Shown here in pieces: positions 1-9,585 of a stretch of 64,000 nt of DNA. The stretch comes from Janibacter corallicola NBRC 107790 (GTDB lineage: Bacteria > Actinomycetota > Actinomycetes > Actinomycetales > Dermatophilaceae), in assembly GCF_001570965.1 (NCBI RefSeq), contig NZ_BCSR01000003.1:1-64000 (forward strand), given 5' to 3'. The notes beneath the pieces were generated by a model that was not told the origin of the DNA, did no database searches, and worked only from the letters and a program-made list of their open reading frames with translations. Position 1 is the first letter of the stretch. Every line of letters starts with the position of its first letter. A program made the position numbers and the translations under genes.

Positions 1-3
1 CGG

Positions 4-76
4 CGCCCCCGGCAGGATTCGAACCTGCGGCCCCTGGTACCGGAAACCAGTGCTCTATCCCCTGAGCTACGGAGGC
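4..76 (-). tRNA. tRNA-Arg (anticodon CCG)
   Basis: Read on the minus strand this folds as a complete cloverleaf. The acceptor arm GCCTCCG pairs with CGGGGGC (one G-T pair), the anticodon stem CTGGT/ACCAG encloses a loop with CCG, and the T arm carries GGTTCGAATCC. The anticodon reads CGG arginine codons, common in this GC-rich genome. No CCA is encoded after the discriminator G. It lies divergently upstream of argS, the gene for the enzyme that charges it. Confidence 0.95.
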
Positions 77-160
77 TGGATGTGAATGCCGGACGAGGTT
101 AGCACCGGCGGGCGCCGTCCCGAGAATCGGGCGCGGTCCGAGGCGGGGGCCTCGTCGACC

Positions 161-166
161 TAGACT
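161..166 (+). promoter_or_regulatory. -10 element (TAGACT) of a probably leaderless argS transcript
   Basis: TAGACT ends 8 bases before the GTG start of argS, so transcription would begin at or next to the start codon. No convincing -35 hexamer is visible. This supports the GTG at 175 as the start, because no Shine-Dalgarno sequence precedes it. Confidence 0.6.
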
Positions 167-174
167 GGCCGATC

Positions 175-1818
175 GTGACCCCCGATGAGCTCTCCCACGC
201 GATCCGTGACGCCCTGACCGCCGCCGTCGAGGCCGGCGACCTGAGTCTCGAGGTGCCCACCGAGATCCGCGTAGAGCGACCGAAGGGGAAGGGGCACGGC
301 GACTGGACGAGCAACATCGCGATGCAGCTGGCGGGGCCGGCCGGCAGGAAGCCGCGCGACCTCGCCGACGTCCTCGCCCGCCGGCTCGAGGCGAGCGAGG
401 GCATCGCCTCGGTCGACGTCGCCGGCCCGGGCTTCCTCAACGTCACCCTCGAGGCCGCCTCCGCCGGCGAGCTGGCCCGGACCATCGTCGAGGCCGGCGC
501 CGACTACGGCCGGGGCGACAGCCTCGCCGGGCACACGGTCAACGTCGAGTTCGTCTCGGCGAACCCGACCGGTCCGCTGCACATCGGCCACACCCGCTGG
601 GCCGCGCTCGGGGACTCCATGCGACGGCTGCTCGCCGCCTCGGGCGCCGACGTGACCGCCGAGTACTACATCAACGACGCCGGCGCGCAGATGGAGAACT
701 TCGCCGCCTCCGTCCTGGCCCGGGCGAAGGGGGAGCCCACCCCCGAGGGCGGCTACCCCGGCGCCTACGTCGACGACCTCGCCCAGAGCGCGCTGAGCGC
801 CCGCCCCGACCTGCTCGACCTGCCCGAGGAGGAGGCGCTCGCAGAGGCACGCGCCCTCGCCTACGCCGCGCAGCTGGAGGACATCAAGGGCACCCTGGCC
901 GACTTCGGCGTGCACTTCGACGTGTGGTTCTCCGAGAAGTCGTTGCACGACGGGGGAGCGGTCGAGGCCGCGATCACCCGGCTGCGCGAGCAGGGCCACG
1001 TCGAGGACCGGGACGGTGCGGTGTGGCTGCGCACCACCGAGTTCGGTGACGACAAGGACCGCGTCCTCGTGCGCACCGACGGCATCCCGACCTACTTCGC
1101 CTCCGACGCCGCCTACTACCTGAGCAAGAAGGACCGCGGCTTCCCCGAGAAGCTCTACCTCCTCGGCGCCGACCACCACGGCTACGTCGCCCGGCTCAAG
1201 GCGATCGCGGCCTGCGCGGGGGACGACCCGCAGCGCAACATCGAGATCAAGATCGGTCAGCTGGTCAACCTCGACGGCGCCAAGCTGTCCAAGCGCGCCG
1301 GCAACATCATCGAGCTGCGCGACCTGATCTCGTGGATCGGTTCGGACGCCGTGCGCTACTCCCTGGGCCGTTACCCGGCCGACTCCCCGCTGAGCCTGGA
1401 CGGGGAGGCGCTGCGCAGGCAGACCAACGACAACCCGGTCTTCTACGTCCAGTACGCCCACGCGCGCACCTCCAACGTCGCCCGGCTCGCGGCCGAGGAC
1501 GGCATGACCCGGGAGGGCGGCTTCGACCCCTCGCTGCTCACCGACCAGACCGAGGCGACCCTGCTCGCGGCCCTCGGGGACTTCCCCCGCGTCGTCGCCC
1601 AGGGCGCCGAGCTGCGCGAACCGCACCGCGTCGCGCGCTACCTCGAGGGCCTGGCCACCCACTTCCACAAGTGGTACGACACCTGCCGCGTGCGCCCGCG
1701 CGCCGACGAGGAGATCACCGACACCCACCGCACTCGACTCTGGCTCAACGATGCCACCCGGCAGGTGCTGGCCAACGGCCTGGACCTGCTCGGCGTCTCC
1801 GCGCCGGAGCGGATGTGA
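175..1818 (+). CDS. argS: Arginyl-tRNA synthetase
   Basis: Class I aminoacyl-tRNA synthetase of 547 residues that attaches arginine to tRNA-Arg in the cytoplasm. The N-terminal Arg-tRNA synthetase domain is followed by the ATP-binding HIGH motif (PLHIGHT, about residue 135), the KMSKS-type loop KLSKRAGN (about residue 370) and a helical DALR-type anticodon-binding domain at the C terminus. Length is normal for the family. The GTG start is supported by the -10 hexamer just upstream. It is followed after 7 bases by lysA, the common actinobacterial order argS-lysA-hom-thrC-thrB. Confidence 0.97.
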   Translation: MTPDELSHAIRDALTAAVEAGDLSLEVPTEIRVERPKGKGHGDWTSNIAMQLAGPAGRKPRDLADVLARRLEASEGIASVDVAGPGFLNVTLEAASAGELARTIVEAGADYGRGDSLAGHTVNVEFVSANPTGPLHIGHTRWAALGDSMRRLLAASGADVTAEYYINDAGAQMENFAASVLARAKGEPTPEGGYPGAYVDDLAQSALSARPDLLDLPEEEALAEARALAYAAQLEDIKGTLADFGVHFDVWFSEKSLHDGGAVEAAITRLREQGHVEDRDGAVWLRTTEFGDDKDRVLVRTDGIPTYFASDAAYYLSKKDRGFPEKLYLLGADHHGYVARLKAIAACAGDDPQRNIEIKIGQLVNLDGAKLSKRAGNIIELRDLISWIGSDAVRYSLGRYPADSPLSLDGEALRRQTNDNPVFYVQYAHARTSNVARLAAEDGMTREGGFDPSLLTDQTEATLLAALGDFPRVVAQGAELREPHRVARYLEGLATHFHKWYDTCRVRPRADEEITDTHRTRLWLNDATRQVLANGLDLLGVSAPERM

Positions 1819-1825
1819 GGCACTG

Positions 1826-3304
1826 ATGGCGACGAACATGAGGGCCCACGAGGCCGGGATCCTGCACGCCGACGGGTACGGCACCGCCCCGCAGTGGTTG
1901 CCCTACCCGGAGGACGTCACCGAGCTCATGCCCGAGCTGTGGGCGGGCAACGTCCGCCGCTCCCGCAGCGGCGAGATCACCGTGGCCGGGCTGCCGGTCA
2001 CCGAGATCGCGCGCGAGTTCGGCACGGCGGCCTACGTCATGGACGAGGGCGACTTCCGCGCCCGCGCCCGCGCCTTCCGCGACGACTTCACCGCCCCCTT
2101 CGCCGCGCTGGCCGGCGCCGACGTCTACTACGCCGGCAAGGCCTTCCTGTGCACGGCCGTCGCCCGCTGGATCAAGGAGGAGGGGCTCTTCCTCGACACC
2201 TGCTCCGGCGGTGAGCTGGCGGTCGCGCAGCGGGTGGACTTCCCGCCGGAGCGCGTTGCGCTGCACGGCAACAACAAGTCCCGCGAGGAGATCCACCGGG
2301 CCCTCTCCTGGGGGATCGGACGGATCGTCGTCGACTCCTTCGCCGAGATCGACCGGGTCGCCCAGATCGCCACCGAGCTCGGCGTCGTCGCGCCGGTCAT
2401 GGTCCGCGTGACCGTGGGGGTCGAGGCGCACACCCACGAGTTCATCGCCACCGCGCACGAGGACCAGAAGTTCGGCTTCTCCCTCGCGGGCGGGCAGGCG
2501 CGCGAGGCGGTCGACGCCATCGTGGCGAAGGGGGACCGCCTCCACCTGCTCGGCCTGCACAGCCACATCGGCAGCCAGATCTTCGACACCTCCGGCTTCG
2601 AGATCGCCGCCCGGCGGCTCATCGCGCTGCACACCGAGGTCGCCGACGAGCACGGCATCGCCATGCCGGAGATGGACCTCGGCGGCGGCTACGGCATCGC
2701 CTACACCTCCGAGAACACCCCGCTCACGGCCGAGGAGCTCGGCTTCCAGATGGCCGAGCTCGTCGAGCGCGAGCTGAAGGAATTCACCGACGGGCACCCG
2801 GAGGCCCCGCTGCCGCGGATCTCCATCGAGCCGGGGCGGGCCATCGCGGGACCGAGCACCTTCACCCTCTACGAGATCGGCACCATCAAGGACGTGACGA
2901 TCGGGCCCGAGGAGGAGATCCGCACCTACGTCAGCGTCGACGGCGGGATGAGCGACAACGTGCGCACCGCCCTCTACGGCGCGGACTACTCCTGCGCGCT
3001 CGCCAGCCGTGACTCCACCGCCGACCCGCGCCTGGTGCGCATCGTCGGCCGGCACTGCGAGAGCGGCGACATCGTCGTCATGGACGAGTACCTGCCCGAG
3101 GACGTCACCGTCGGCGACCTCGTCGCCGTCCCGGCCACCGGCGCCTACTGCCGCAGCCTGGCCAGCCAGTACAACCACACCCCCCGGCCGCCGGTCATCG
3201 CCGTGCGCGACGGGGTGGCCCGCCCCATCGTCCGCCGCGAGAGCATCGAGGACATCCTCGCCCTCGACGTGGACGACCCCGCCGAGAACCAGGAGGCCCG
3301 ATGA
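1826..3304 (+). CDS. lysA: Diaminopimelate decarboxylase
   Basis: PLP-dependent fold-type III enzyme (492 residues) that decarboxylates meso-diaminopimelate to L-lysine, the last step of lysine synthesis. The Schiff-base lysine lies in YYAGKAF (about residue 104). The glycine-rich phosphate-binding segment GGGYG, the SIEPGRA motif and the CESGD segment with the active-site Cys donated across the dimer are all present. The ATG at 1826 sits 7 bases after the argS stop; an in-frame ATG at 1838 is an alternative. The stop overlaps the hom start (ATGA), indicating translational coupling. Confidence 0.96.
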   Translation: MATNMRAHEAGILHADGYGTAPQWLPYPEDVTELMPELWAGNVRRSRSGEITVAGLPVTEIAREFGTAAYVMDEGDFRARARAFRDDFTAPFAALAGADVYYAGKAFLCTAVARWIKEEGLFLDTCSGGELAVAQRVDFPPERVALHGNNKSREEIHRALSWGIGRIVVDSFAEIDRVAQIATELGVVAPVMVRVTVGVEAHTHEFIATAHEDQKFGFSLAGGQAREAVDAIVAKGDRLHLLGLHSHIGSQIFDTSGFEIAARRLIALHTEVADEHGIAMPEMDLGGGYGIAYTSENTPLTAEELGFQMAELVERELKEFTDGHPEAPLPRISIEPGRAIAGPSTFTLYEIGTIKDVTIGPEEEIRTYVSVDGGMSDNVRTALYGADYSCALASRDSTADPRLVRIVGRHCESGDIVVMDEYLPEDVTVGDLVAVPATGAYCRSLASQYNHTPRPPVIAVRDGVARPIVRRESIEDILALDVDDPAENQEAR

Positions 3305-4617
3305 CCGACTCCGGCCAGACCCCCCTTCGTGTCGCGCTGCTCGGTGGCGGCGTCGTCGGTGGCGCCGTCGCCCGCATGCTGGCCACCCAGGCGGACGACC
3401 TCGCCGCGCGCATCGGTCGCCCGCTGCAGCTCGTCGGCGTCGCGGTGCGCCGCGCAGGGAAGGACCGCTCCGAGACCGGCATCGACCCGGAGCTGTTCAC
3501 CACCGACGCCGAGGCGCTGCTGGACCGCGCGGACATCGTCGTCGAGCTGATCGGCGGCATCGACCGGGCCCGGGAGCTCATCCTCGCCGCGATGGAGCGG
3601 GGCGCCTCGGTCGTCACGGCCAACAAGGCGCTGCTCGCCGAGGACGGCCCGACGCTCTACGCGGCCGCCGCCGAGCACGGCGTCGACCTGTACTACGAGG
3701 CAGCGGTGGCCGGCGCGATCCCGATCCTGCGCCCGATCCGCGACTCGCTCGCCGGTGACTCCATCCAGCGGGTCATCGGCATCGTCAACGGGACGACGAA
3801 CTTCGTCCTCGACGCGATGGACACCAGCGGTGCCGGCCTGCCGGAGACCGTCGAGCAGGCCCAGTCGCTCGGGTACGCCGAGGCCGACCCGACGGCAGAC
3901 GTCGAGGGCTTCGACGCCGCAGCGAAGGCCGCGATCCTCTCCTCGCTGGCCTTCCACACCCGGGTCGCGAGCAGCCAGGTCCACCGCGAGGGCATCACCT
4001 CGATCAGCTCCCGCGACGTCCAGGCGGCCAGGGAGATGGACGCCACCGTCAAGCTGCTCGCGATCTGTGAGCGCGTGGAAACCCCTGCCGGAGTTGGCGT
4101 CTCGGCACGCGTGCACCCGGCGATGATCCCGCTCACGCACCCGCTCGCGTCGGTGCGCGGGGCCTACAACGCGGTCTTCGTCGAGGCGGAGGCCGCCGGC
4201 CAGCTGATGTTCTACGGGCAGGGGGCCGGTGGCGACCCGACCGCGAGCGCGGTCCTCGGTGACATCGTCGCGGTGGCCCGCACCCGGGTGGGTGGGGGCC
4301 ACGGCCCCGGCGAGATCGCCTACGCCGACCTGCCGGTGCTGCCGATGGGTGAGGCGATCACCCGCTACCACGTCAGCCTCGACGTCGCGGACCGGCCGGG
4401 CGTGCTGGCCGCCGTCGCGCAGGTCTTCTCGGACCAGGGCGTCTCCATCGAGACCGTCCGCCAGGAGGTGGGCGGCGACGGGGGCGGACCGCGCGCCGAG
4501 CTGATCATCGTCACCCATGCGGCACGCGACGCCGCCCTTACCGCCACGGTCACCGCCCTCGCGGGCCTGGACCAGGTCAACGAGGTCACCTCCGTCATGC
4601 GAGTGGAAGGAAGCTGA
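3301..4617 (+). CDS. hom: Homoserine dehydrogenase
   Basis: NAD(P)-dependent oxidoreductase of 438 residues that reduces aspartate semialdehyde to homoserine, the branch point to threonine and methionine. It has an N-terminal Rossmann motif ([10 protein letters not shown], about residues 14-23), the central NGTTNF segment and catalytic region, and a C-terminal ACT domain from about residue 355 ([19 protein letters not shown]). The ACT domain suggests threonine feedback inhibition, as in corynebacterial Hom. It overlaps lysA by 4 bases and thrC starts 1 base after its stop, so the genes form an operon. Confidence 0.97.
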   Translation: MTDSGQTPLRVALLGGGVVGGAVARMLATQADDLAARIGRPLQLVGVAVRRAGKDRSETGIDPELFTTDAEALLDRADIVVELIGGIDRARELILAAMERGASVVTANKALLAEDGPTLYAAAAEHGVDLYYEAAVAGAIPILRPIRDSLAGDSIQRVIGIVNGTTNFVLDAMDTSGAGLPETVEQAQSLGYAEADPTADVEGFDAAAKAAILSSLAFHTRVASSQVHREGITSISSRDVQAAREMDATVKLLAICERVETPAGVGVSARVHPAMIPLTHPLASVRGAYNAVFVEAEAAGQLMFYGQGAGGDPTASAVLGDIVAVARTRVGGGHGPGEIAYADLPVLPMGEAITRYHVSLDVADRPGVLAAVAQVFSDQGVSIETVRQEVGGDGGGPRAELIIVTHAARDAALTATVTALAGLDQVNEVTSVMRVEGS

Positions 4618-4618
4618 C

Positions 4619-5722
4619 ATGGGCGCACCCCAGTGGCGCGGCGTCATCACCGAGTACGCCGAGCGCCTGCCGATGCTCGAGGGAGCGCCCGTCGTCACCC
4701 TCCGGGAGGGCGGCACCCCGCTCATCCCCGCCGAGCACCTCAGCGAGCTCGTCGGGGCGGAGGTGCACATCAAGTACGAGGGGCTGAACCCCACGGGGTC
4801 CTTCAAGGACCGCGGCATGACCACCGCGATGTCCGTGGCGGCGGCGAAGGGGGCCAAGGCCGTCATCTGCGCCTCCACCGGCAACACCTCCGCCTCCGCG
4901 GCGGCCTACGCCACGAAGGCGGGCATGACCTGCGCGGTGCTCGTGCCCGAGGGCAAGATCGCGATGGGCAAGCTCTCCCAGGCCATCGCCCACGGCGCGA
5001 CGCTGCTGCAGGTCGAGGGCAACTTCGACCACTGCCTCGGCGTGGCCCGCAAGCTCGCCGAGGCCTACCCGGTCGAGCTGGTCAACTCGGTGAACCCGGC
5101 GCGCATCGAGGGGCAGAAGACGGCCTCCTTCGAGATCGTCGACGCCCTCGGTGACGCCCCCGGCATCCACTGCCTGCCGGTCGGCAACGCCGGCAACATC
5201 ACGGCCTACTGGCGCGGGTACCGCGAGTACGCGGCCGAGACCGAGGGCGTCGGCGGCCCGCTGGCCGCCGTCGCCACGCGGACCCCGCAGATGTGGGGCT
5301 TCCAGGCGGCCGGCTCCGCGCCGATCGTGCTCGGGCACCCCGTCGACGAGCCGGAGACCGTCGCGACCGCGATCCGGATCGGCAACCCCGCCTCGTGGCG
5401 GCAGGCCGAGGAGGCGCGGGACGACTCCGGCGGGTCGATCGGGGCCGTCACCGACGAGGAGATCCTCGACGCCCACCGGCTGCTCTCCTCGCGGGAGGGG
5501 ATCTTCGTCGAGCCGGCCTCGGCCTCCTCGGTCGCCGGGCTGCTGCAGGCCCACGCCGCCGGCCGCGTCCCGAAGGGCGCGACGATCGTGTGCACCGTGA
5601 CCGGCCACGGTCTGAAGGACCCGCAGTGGGCGCTGAAGAACGCCGACGGCTCGGACGTCGAGCCGGTCCGGGTCCCTGCCGAGGCCTACGCGGTCGCCGC
5701 CGAGCTGGGTCTGCAGGACTGA
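4619..5722 (+). CDS. thrC: Threonine synthase
   Basis: PLP enzyme of 367 residues that converts O-phosphohomoserine to threonine. The PLP lysine is in GSFKDRGMT (about residue 62), with [13 protein letters not shown] and the phosphate-binding loop [12 protein letters not shown] downstream. Length fits the short actinobacterial ThrC class. The ATG at 4619 is preceded by GTGGAAGGAAG, a good Shine-Dalgarno sequence that also overlaps the hom end. It works between Hom/ThrB and the threonine pool; the operon order hom-thrC-thrB is standard for the phylum. Confidence 0.97.
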   Translation: MGAPQWRGVITEYAERLPMLEGAPVVTLREGGTPLIPAEHLSELVGAEVHIKYEGLNPTGSFKDRGMTTAMSVAAAKGAKAVICASTGNTSASAAAYATKAGMTCAVLVPEGKIAMGKLSQAIAHGATLLQVEGNFDHCLGVARKLAEAYPVELVNSVNPARIEGQKTASFEIVDALGDAPGIHCLPVGNAGNITAYWRGYREYAAETEGVGGPLAAVATRTPQMWGFQAAGSAPIVLGHPVDEPETVATAIRIGNPASWRQAEEARDDSGGSIGAVTDEEILDAHRLLSSREGIFVEPASASSVAGLLQAHAAGRVPKGATIVCTVTGHGLKDPQWALKNADGSDVEPVRVPAEAYAVAAELGLQD

Positions 5723-5725
5723 CCC

Positions 5726-6691
5726 TTGGGCCTCGCCGTCGGCACCTCCGCCACCCTGCGGGTCCCCGCCTCGAGCGCGAACCTCGGTCCCGGCTTCGAC
5801 TGCGTCGGGATGGCCCTCGGGGTCTGGGACCAGATGACCGCCACGGTCACCGAGCGCCCGGGGCTGGTCATCGAGGTCACCGGCTCCGGCGCCGGTGAGG
5901 TGCCTCTCGACGAGAACCACCTCGTCCACCGGACGATGGTCACCACCTGGCAGCACCTCGGCGTGACCCCGCCGCAGGGGCTGCACCTGTCCGCGGTGAA
6001 CGAGGTGCCCCACGGCCGGGGCCTCGGCTCCTCGGCGACGGCGATCGTCATGGGCGTCGCGCTCGCGCACGTGCTCGCGGCCGCCGGGGACGCGCGCGAC
6101 GGCGCCGCGGGGGAGGGGCCGCTGCTGGACCTGGGGCGGGTCAACGCCCTCGCCTGCGCGCTGGAGGGCCACCCGGACAATGCCTCGGCGAGCGTCTTCG
6201 GGGGAGCGACGCTCTCCACGACCGACGGGGACCGGCCGTGGCCGCAGACCCGGACCGTCCCCCTTCGGCTGCACCCGGAGGTCACTCCGTACGTGCTCGT
6301 CCCGGAGGCGACGCTCAGCACGCACACCGCGCGCTCGGTGCTGCCCGACGTCGTCGCGCTGCCCACCGCCGCCGCCCACGCCGCGCGCGCCGGGCTGCTC
6401 GTACATGCGCTCACCGTCGATCCCGGTCTGCTGCTCGAGGGGACCCGCGACCTGCTCCACCAGGAGGCGCGCCGCCCGAGCTACCCGGAGTCGATGGCCC
6501 TCGTCGACGCGCTGCGCGCCGAGGGCCTCGCGGCGACGATCTCCGGCGCCGGTCCCTCGGTCCTCGTGCTCACCGCGGGCGAGGAGCCCGGGCGGATCGA
6601 GGCGGTCGCGGGCTCGGGTGCCACCCCGTGGCGGGTGCTGGCCCCCGGTGTGCCCGAGCGGGGCGTGCACGCCGTCTCTGATACATTGTGA
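5726..6691 (+). CDS. thrB: Homoserine kinase
   Basis: GHMP-family kinase (321 residues) that phosphorylates homoserine to give the ThrC substrate. The N-terminal VPASSANLGPGFDCVG motif, the ATP loop HGRGLGSSATA (about residue 97) and the C-terminal ISGAGPSVL motif are all present. The start is a rare TTG at 5726, 3 bases after the thrC stop; no ATG or GTG lies between it and the conserved N-terminal motif, so TTG is the best choice. The last coding bases include a TACATT hexamer that might serve the rho transcript. Confidence 0.94.
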   Translation: MGLAVGTSATLRVPASSANLGPGFDCVGMALGVWDQMTATVTERPGLVIEVTGSGAGEVPLDENHLVHRTMVTTWQHLGVTPPQGLHLSAVNEVPHGRGLGSSATAIVMGVALAHVLAAAGDARDGAAGEGPLLDLGRVNALACALEGHPDNASASVFGGATLSTTDGDRPWPQTRTVPLRLHPEVTPYVLVPEATLSTHTARSVLPDVVALPTAAAHAARAGLLVHALTVDPGLLLEGTRDLLHQEARRPSYPESMALVDALRAEGLAATISGAGPSVLVLTAGEEPGRIEAVAGSGATPWRVLAPGVPERGVHAVSDTL

Positions 6692-6885
6692 GTGCTCCAC
6701 GGGCCCACTGACCGGTGATCGCACCGGATTCCACGGGCAGGAGTTTTTCCCCCCGGACGTGAGCGGCCTTCGCCGACTCCGGCTCCGCACGCGGCATCTG
6801 GGGTTCTGAGAAGAAATCCCGCTCTTGACGGGAGTCAACAGGCCTGCCGTCCACGGGGGCCGCACGACGAGGGAAAGGGTCCTTC
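6692..6885 (+). promoter_or_regulatory. Untranslated region upstream of rho
   Basis: This 194-base gap between thrB and rho has no credible gene. It contains two short inverted repeats (6 bp stem at 6712-6727, 5 bp stem TTGAC/GTCAA at 6825-6838), a T-run at 6744-6748, and three copies of TCCACGGG. A long leader is often found before rho, where Rho can attenuate its own synthesis; that role here is inference. A weak -10-like TACATT lies at 6682-6687 without a clear -35. Confidence 0.4.
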
Positions 6886-8748
6886 GTGACCGAAACCACC
6901 ACCGGCGAGACCACCTCGGAGAAGCCGCGCCGCTCCGGCGCGCTCAGCGCCATGCGCCTCGCCCAGCTCCAGCAGCTCGCCACGAGCATGGACATCAACG
7001 TCACGGCGAAGATGCGCAAGAGCGACCTCATCGAGGCCATCCGGGCCAAGCAGTCCGGCTCCTCCGCCCCGGTGCCACAGGCCAAGGAGGCGAAGGGGGC
7101 CGCCGCCCCCGAGCAGCCGGCCGCGTCGGCCGTGCCGGAGACCACGCCCGCCCCGGAGACGACGTCTGCGCCGGAGACCACGTCGGCCGACACGCAGCAC
7201 TCGAACGAGCGCTCCTCGGGCAACGACGGCCGGGCTCGCGGCGGCAACCGCGGCGACCGGGACGACAACGGCAACAACCGTGGCGATCACCGCGACCGGG
7301 ACGACCACGGCAACCGCGGTGACAACCGGGGCGATCGCGACCACGGCGGCAACAACCGCGACAACCGTGGCGACAACCGCGACCGGGACAACAACGGCAA
7401 CCGCGGTGACAACCGGGGCCGCAACAACGACAACCGGAACGAGCACCGGAACAACAACGACGACGACCGCGGTGGCCGTCGCCGGAACCGCAACCGGGGC
7501 CGCAACCGCCGTGGCCGTGGGGGCGGCGGCAACCAGGTCGAGGACCACGAGCCGCAGATCAACGAGGGCGACGTCCTCGTCCCGGTCGCGGGCATCCTCG
7601 ACGTCCTGGACAACTACGCCTTCCTGCGCACCTCCGGCTACCTCGCCGGGTCCAACGACGTCTACGTCCCGCTCGGCGTGGTCAAGCGCTACGGCCTGCG
7701 CAAGGGCGACGCCGTCACCGGCCAGGTCAAGGGTGCCCGCGAGGGCGAGGAGCCGCAGCAGCAGACCATCAAGGGCAAGCACAAGGGGCGCTACAACCCG
7801 CTGGCGAAGCTCGAGACGGTCAACGGCCTGACCCCCGAGGACGCCCGCCGCCGGGCGAACTTCGGCCAGCTGACCCCGCTCTACCCGCAGGAGCGACTGC
7901 GGCTGGAGACCGAGTCCGGCGCCCTCACCACCCGGATCATCGACCTCGTCTCGCCGATCGGCAAGGGTCAGCGCGGCCTCATCGTCGCGCCGGCCAAGGC
8001 CGGCAAGACGATGGTCATGCAGTCGGTCGCCAACGCGATCACGACGAACAACCCCGAGTGCCACCTCATGGTCGTCCTCGTCGACGAGCGTCCCGAGGAG
8101 GTCACCGACATGCAGCGCGCGGTCAAGGGCGAGGTCATCTCCTCGACCTTCGACCGCCCGGCCGACGACCACACCACCGTCGCCGAGCTGGCCATCGAGC
8201 GCGCCAAGCGCCTCGTCGAGATGGGCCACGACGTCGTCGTGCTGCTCGACTCGATCACCAAGCTGGGCCGCGCCTACAACCTCGCCGCCCCGGCGAGCGG
8301 GCGCATCCTCTCCGGTGGTGTCGACTCGGCCGCGCTGTACCCGCCGAAGAAGTTCTTCGGCGCCGCGCGCAACATCGAGAACGGCGGCTCCCTGACGATC
8401 CTCGCCACCGCCCTGGTCGAGACCGGCTCGCGGATGGACGAGGTGATCTTCGAGGAGTTCAAGGGCACCGGCAACATGGAGCTCAAGCTCGACCGCGGCC
8501 TGGCCAACCGCCGGATCTTCCCCGCCGTCGACGTCAACGCCTCCGGTACCCGCCGCGAGGAGATCCTCCTGGCGCCGGACGAGCTGAAGATCATGTGGAA
8601 GCTGCGCCGGGTCCTCGCCGCCCTCGACACCCAGCAGGGTGTCGAGCTCCTCCTGGACCGGCTGCGCAAGACGAAGACGAACTACGAGTTCCTCCGCCAG
8701 GTGCAGCAGACCTCCTCGATCAAGCTCGAGGACGACGAGACCGCCTGA
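6886..8748 (+). CDS. rho: Transcription termination factor Rho with Asn/Arg/Asp-rich insert
   Basis: Hexameric RNA-dependent ATPase/helicase (620 residues). A Rho_N helical domain (about 12-50) is followed by a low-complexity segment rich in Asn, Arg, Asp and Gly (about 105-215) built from repeats such as DNRGDRD and NRGDNRG. Next come the cold-shock-like RNA-binding domain (about 225-300) and the RecA-like motor with Walker A APAKAGKT (about 367-374) and Walker B VVVLLDS (about 446). The insert is typical of high-GC actinobacterial Rho and expected to add RNA affinity. GTG start preceded by AGGGAAAGG. Confidence 0.97.
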   Translation: MTETTTGETTSEKPRRSGALSAMRLAQLQQLATSMDINVTAKMRKSDLIEAIRAKQSGSSAPVPQAKEAKGAAAPEQPAASAVPETTPAPETTSAPETTSADTQHSNERSSGNDGRARGGNRGDRDDNGNNRGDHRDRDDHGNRGDNRGDRDHGGNNRDNRGDNRDRDNNGNRGDNRGRNNDNRNEHRNNNDDDRGGRRRNRNRGRNRRGRGGGGNQVEDHEPQINEGDVLVPVAGILDVLDNYAFLRTSGYLAGSNDVYVPLGVVKRYGLRKGDAVTGQVKGAREGEEPQQQTIKGKHKGRYNPLAKLETVNGLTPEDARRRANFGQLTPLYPQERLRLETESGALTTRIIDLVSPIGKGQRGLIVAPAKAGKTMVMQSVANAITTNNPECHLMVVLVDERPEEVTDMQRAVKGEVISSTFDRPADDHTTVAELAIERAKRLVEMGHDVVVLLDSITKLGRAYNLAAPASGRILSGGVDSAALYPPKKFFGAARNIENGGSLTILATALVETGSRMDEVIFEEFKGTGNMELKLDRGLANRRIFPAVDVNASGTRREEILLAPDELKIMWKLRRVLAALDTQQGVELLLDRLRKTKTNYEFLRQVQQTSSIKLEDDETA

Positions 8749-8804
8749 CGTCGGTACTCCTTCGCGGGATGGCGACGGGGGCCAGCCCTTGGCCCGCCTC
8801 CGGT

Positions 8805-8904
8805 CCCTGAGGTGCGACGAGCGCTGGCGAGGAGCCTCGGAGGGGTTGTCGTGGACCGCTCCTCCCTTCGAGGCTCGCTTGCTGCGCAAGCTCGCACCTC
8901 AGGG
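8805..8904. repeat. 100 bp imperfect inverted repeat (REP-like element)
   Basis: Perfect 13 bp outer arms, CCCTGAGGTGCGA at 8805-8817 and its reverse complement at 8892-8904, enclose a second pair of arms related to GAGCCTCGAAGGG. A single-arm relative with the same two blocks lies at 28987-29028. The architecture resembles REP/BIME-type intergenic repeats. No transposase is linked to it. Confidence 0.65.
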
Positions 8905-8986
8905 AGCGGGGCTGGGGGCCGTGCGGCTTCGCCCTCAGGGAGCGGGGCTGGGGCCGTGCGGCTTCGCACCTCAGGGGGCGGGGCGG
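8898..8986. repeat. 36 bp tandem repeat, about 2.5 copies
   Basis: The unit begins CTCAGGGAGCGGGGCTGGGG and restarts at 8898, 8934 and 8970, an exact 36-base period. The first two units are nearly identical, differing by a one-base G loss and a two-base change at the junction; the third is partial and ends just before the GNAT gene. The first unit overlaps the right arm of the inverted repeat, so the array probably grew from it by slippage. Confidence 0.75.
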
Positions 8987-8998
8987 CATCATGGGGTC

Positions 8999-9565
8999 AT
9001 GTCCCCGCGTTCGCCCCGGCTCCCACGCCGTTCGAAGGAGACGCCGGAGCACCTGCCCGGCCCGGTCGAGGGCTCGATCATCCGCCCCGCCACGCAGGAG
9101 GACATCGCGACCATCGTCGCGCTGCGCGCCCTGCTCTTCGAGGCGACCGGCGCCCCGCCGGAGGTCGTCTCCGACACCGCCTGGCAGCAGGACGCCGCCC
9201 GGTGGTTGCAGCTGCGCCTGGCCTCCGGCGACGCCCACGTCGTCGTCGCCGAGGCACACGGGACGGTCGTCTCCTGCGTCATGGGTCAGGTCGTGGACCT
9301 CATGCCCTCGCCCCACCGGTCCGGGCCCGGCGGCCGCGTCAGCAATGTCGCAACCTTCCCGCGCCACCGGCGCCTGGGCTTCACCGGCGCGATCATCGAG
9401 GCGGTGCTCACGTGGTTCCGCGAGGAGACCGACGTCGAGGTCGTCTCGGTGGGTGCGACCGAGGACGGGCGCTCGATCTACGAGCGTTTCGGCTTCGAGG
9501 AGGCCGCCTTCCCCGAGATGCGGCTGCGGATCGACCGCACGCCGGCCGAGGAGGAGGGGGAGTAG
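8999..9565 (+). CDS. GNAT family N-acetyltransferase
   Basis: 188-residue protein with one GNAT (Gcn5-related) acetyltransferase fold after a basic 25-residue N-terminal extension. The conserved acetyl-CoA region reads VSNVATFPRHRRLGFTGAIIEAVL, and the C-terminal half ends in the usual SIYERFGFEE motif. The substrate cannot be deduced. The ATG at 8999 lacks a Shine-Dalgarno sequence, but CATCAT ends 5 bases upstream, so a leaderless message is possible. It is a single gene between repeats and the rpmE promoter. Confidence 0.85.
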   Translation: MSPRSPRLPRRSKETPEHLPGPVEGSIIRPATQEDIATIVALRALLFEATGAPPEVVSDTAWQQDAARWLQLRLASGDAHVVVAEAHGTVVSCVMGQVVDLMPSPHRSGPGGRVSNVATFPRHRRLGFTGAIIEAVLTWFREETDVEVVSVGATEDGRSIYERFGFEEAAFPEMRLRIDRTPAEEEGE

Positions 9566-9585
9566 CCCCCTTCGCCCGCTGGTGG

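Noticed and set aside
6682-6687. TACATT as the rho promoter
   Set aside because: No -35 element at suitable distance; kept only as a remark because thrB-rho read-through is equally possible.
8898-8986. CRISPR array
   Set aside because: The 36 bp units are directly adjacent without spacers, and no cas genes are present.
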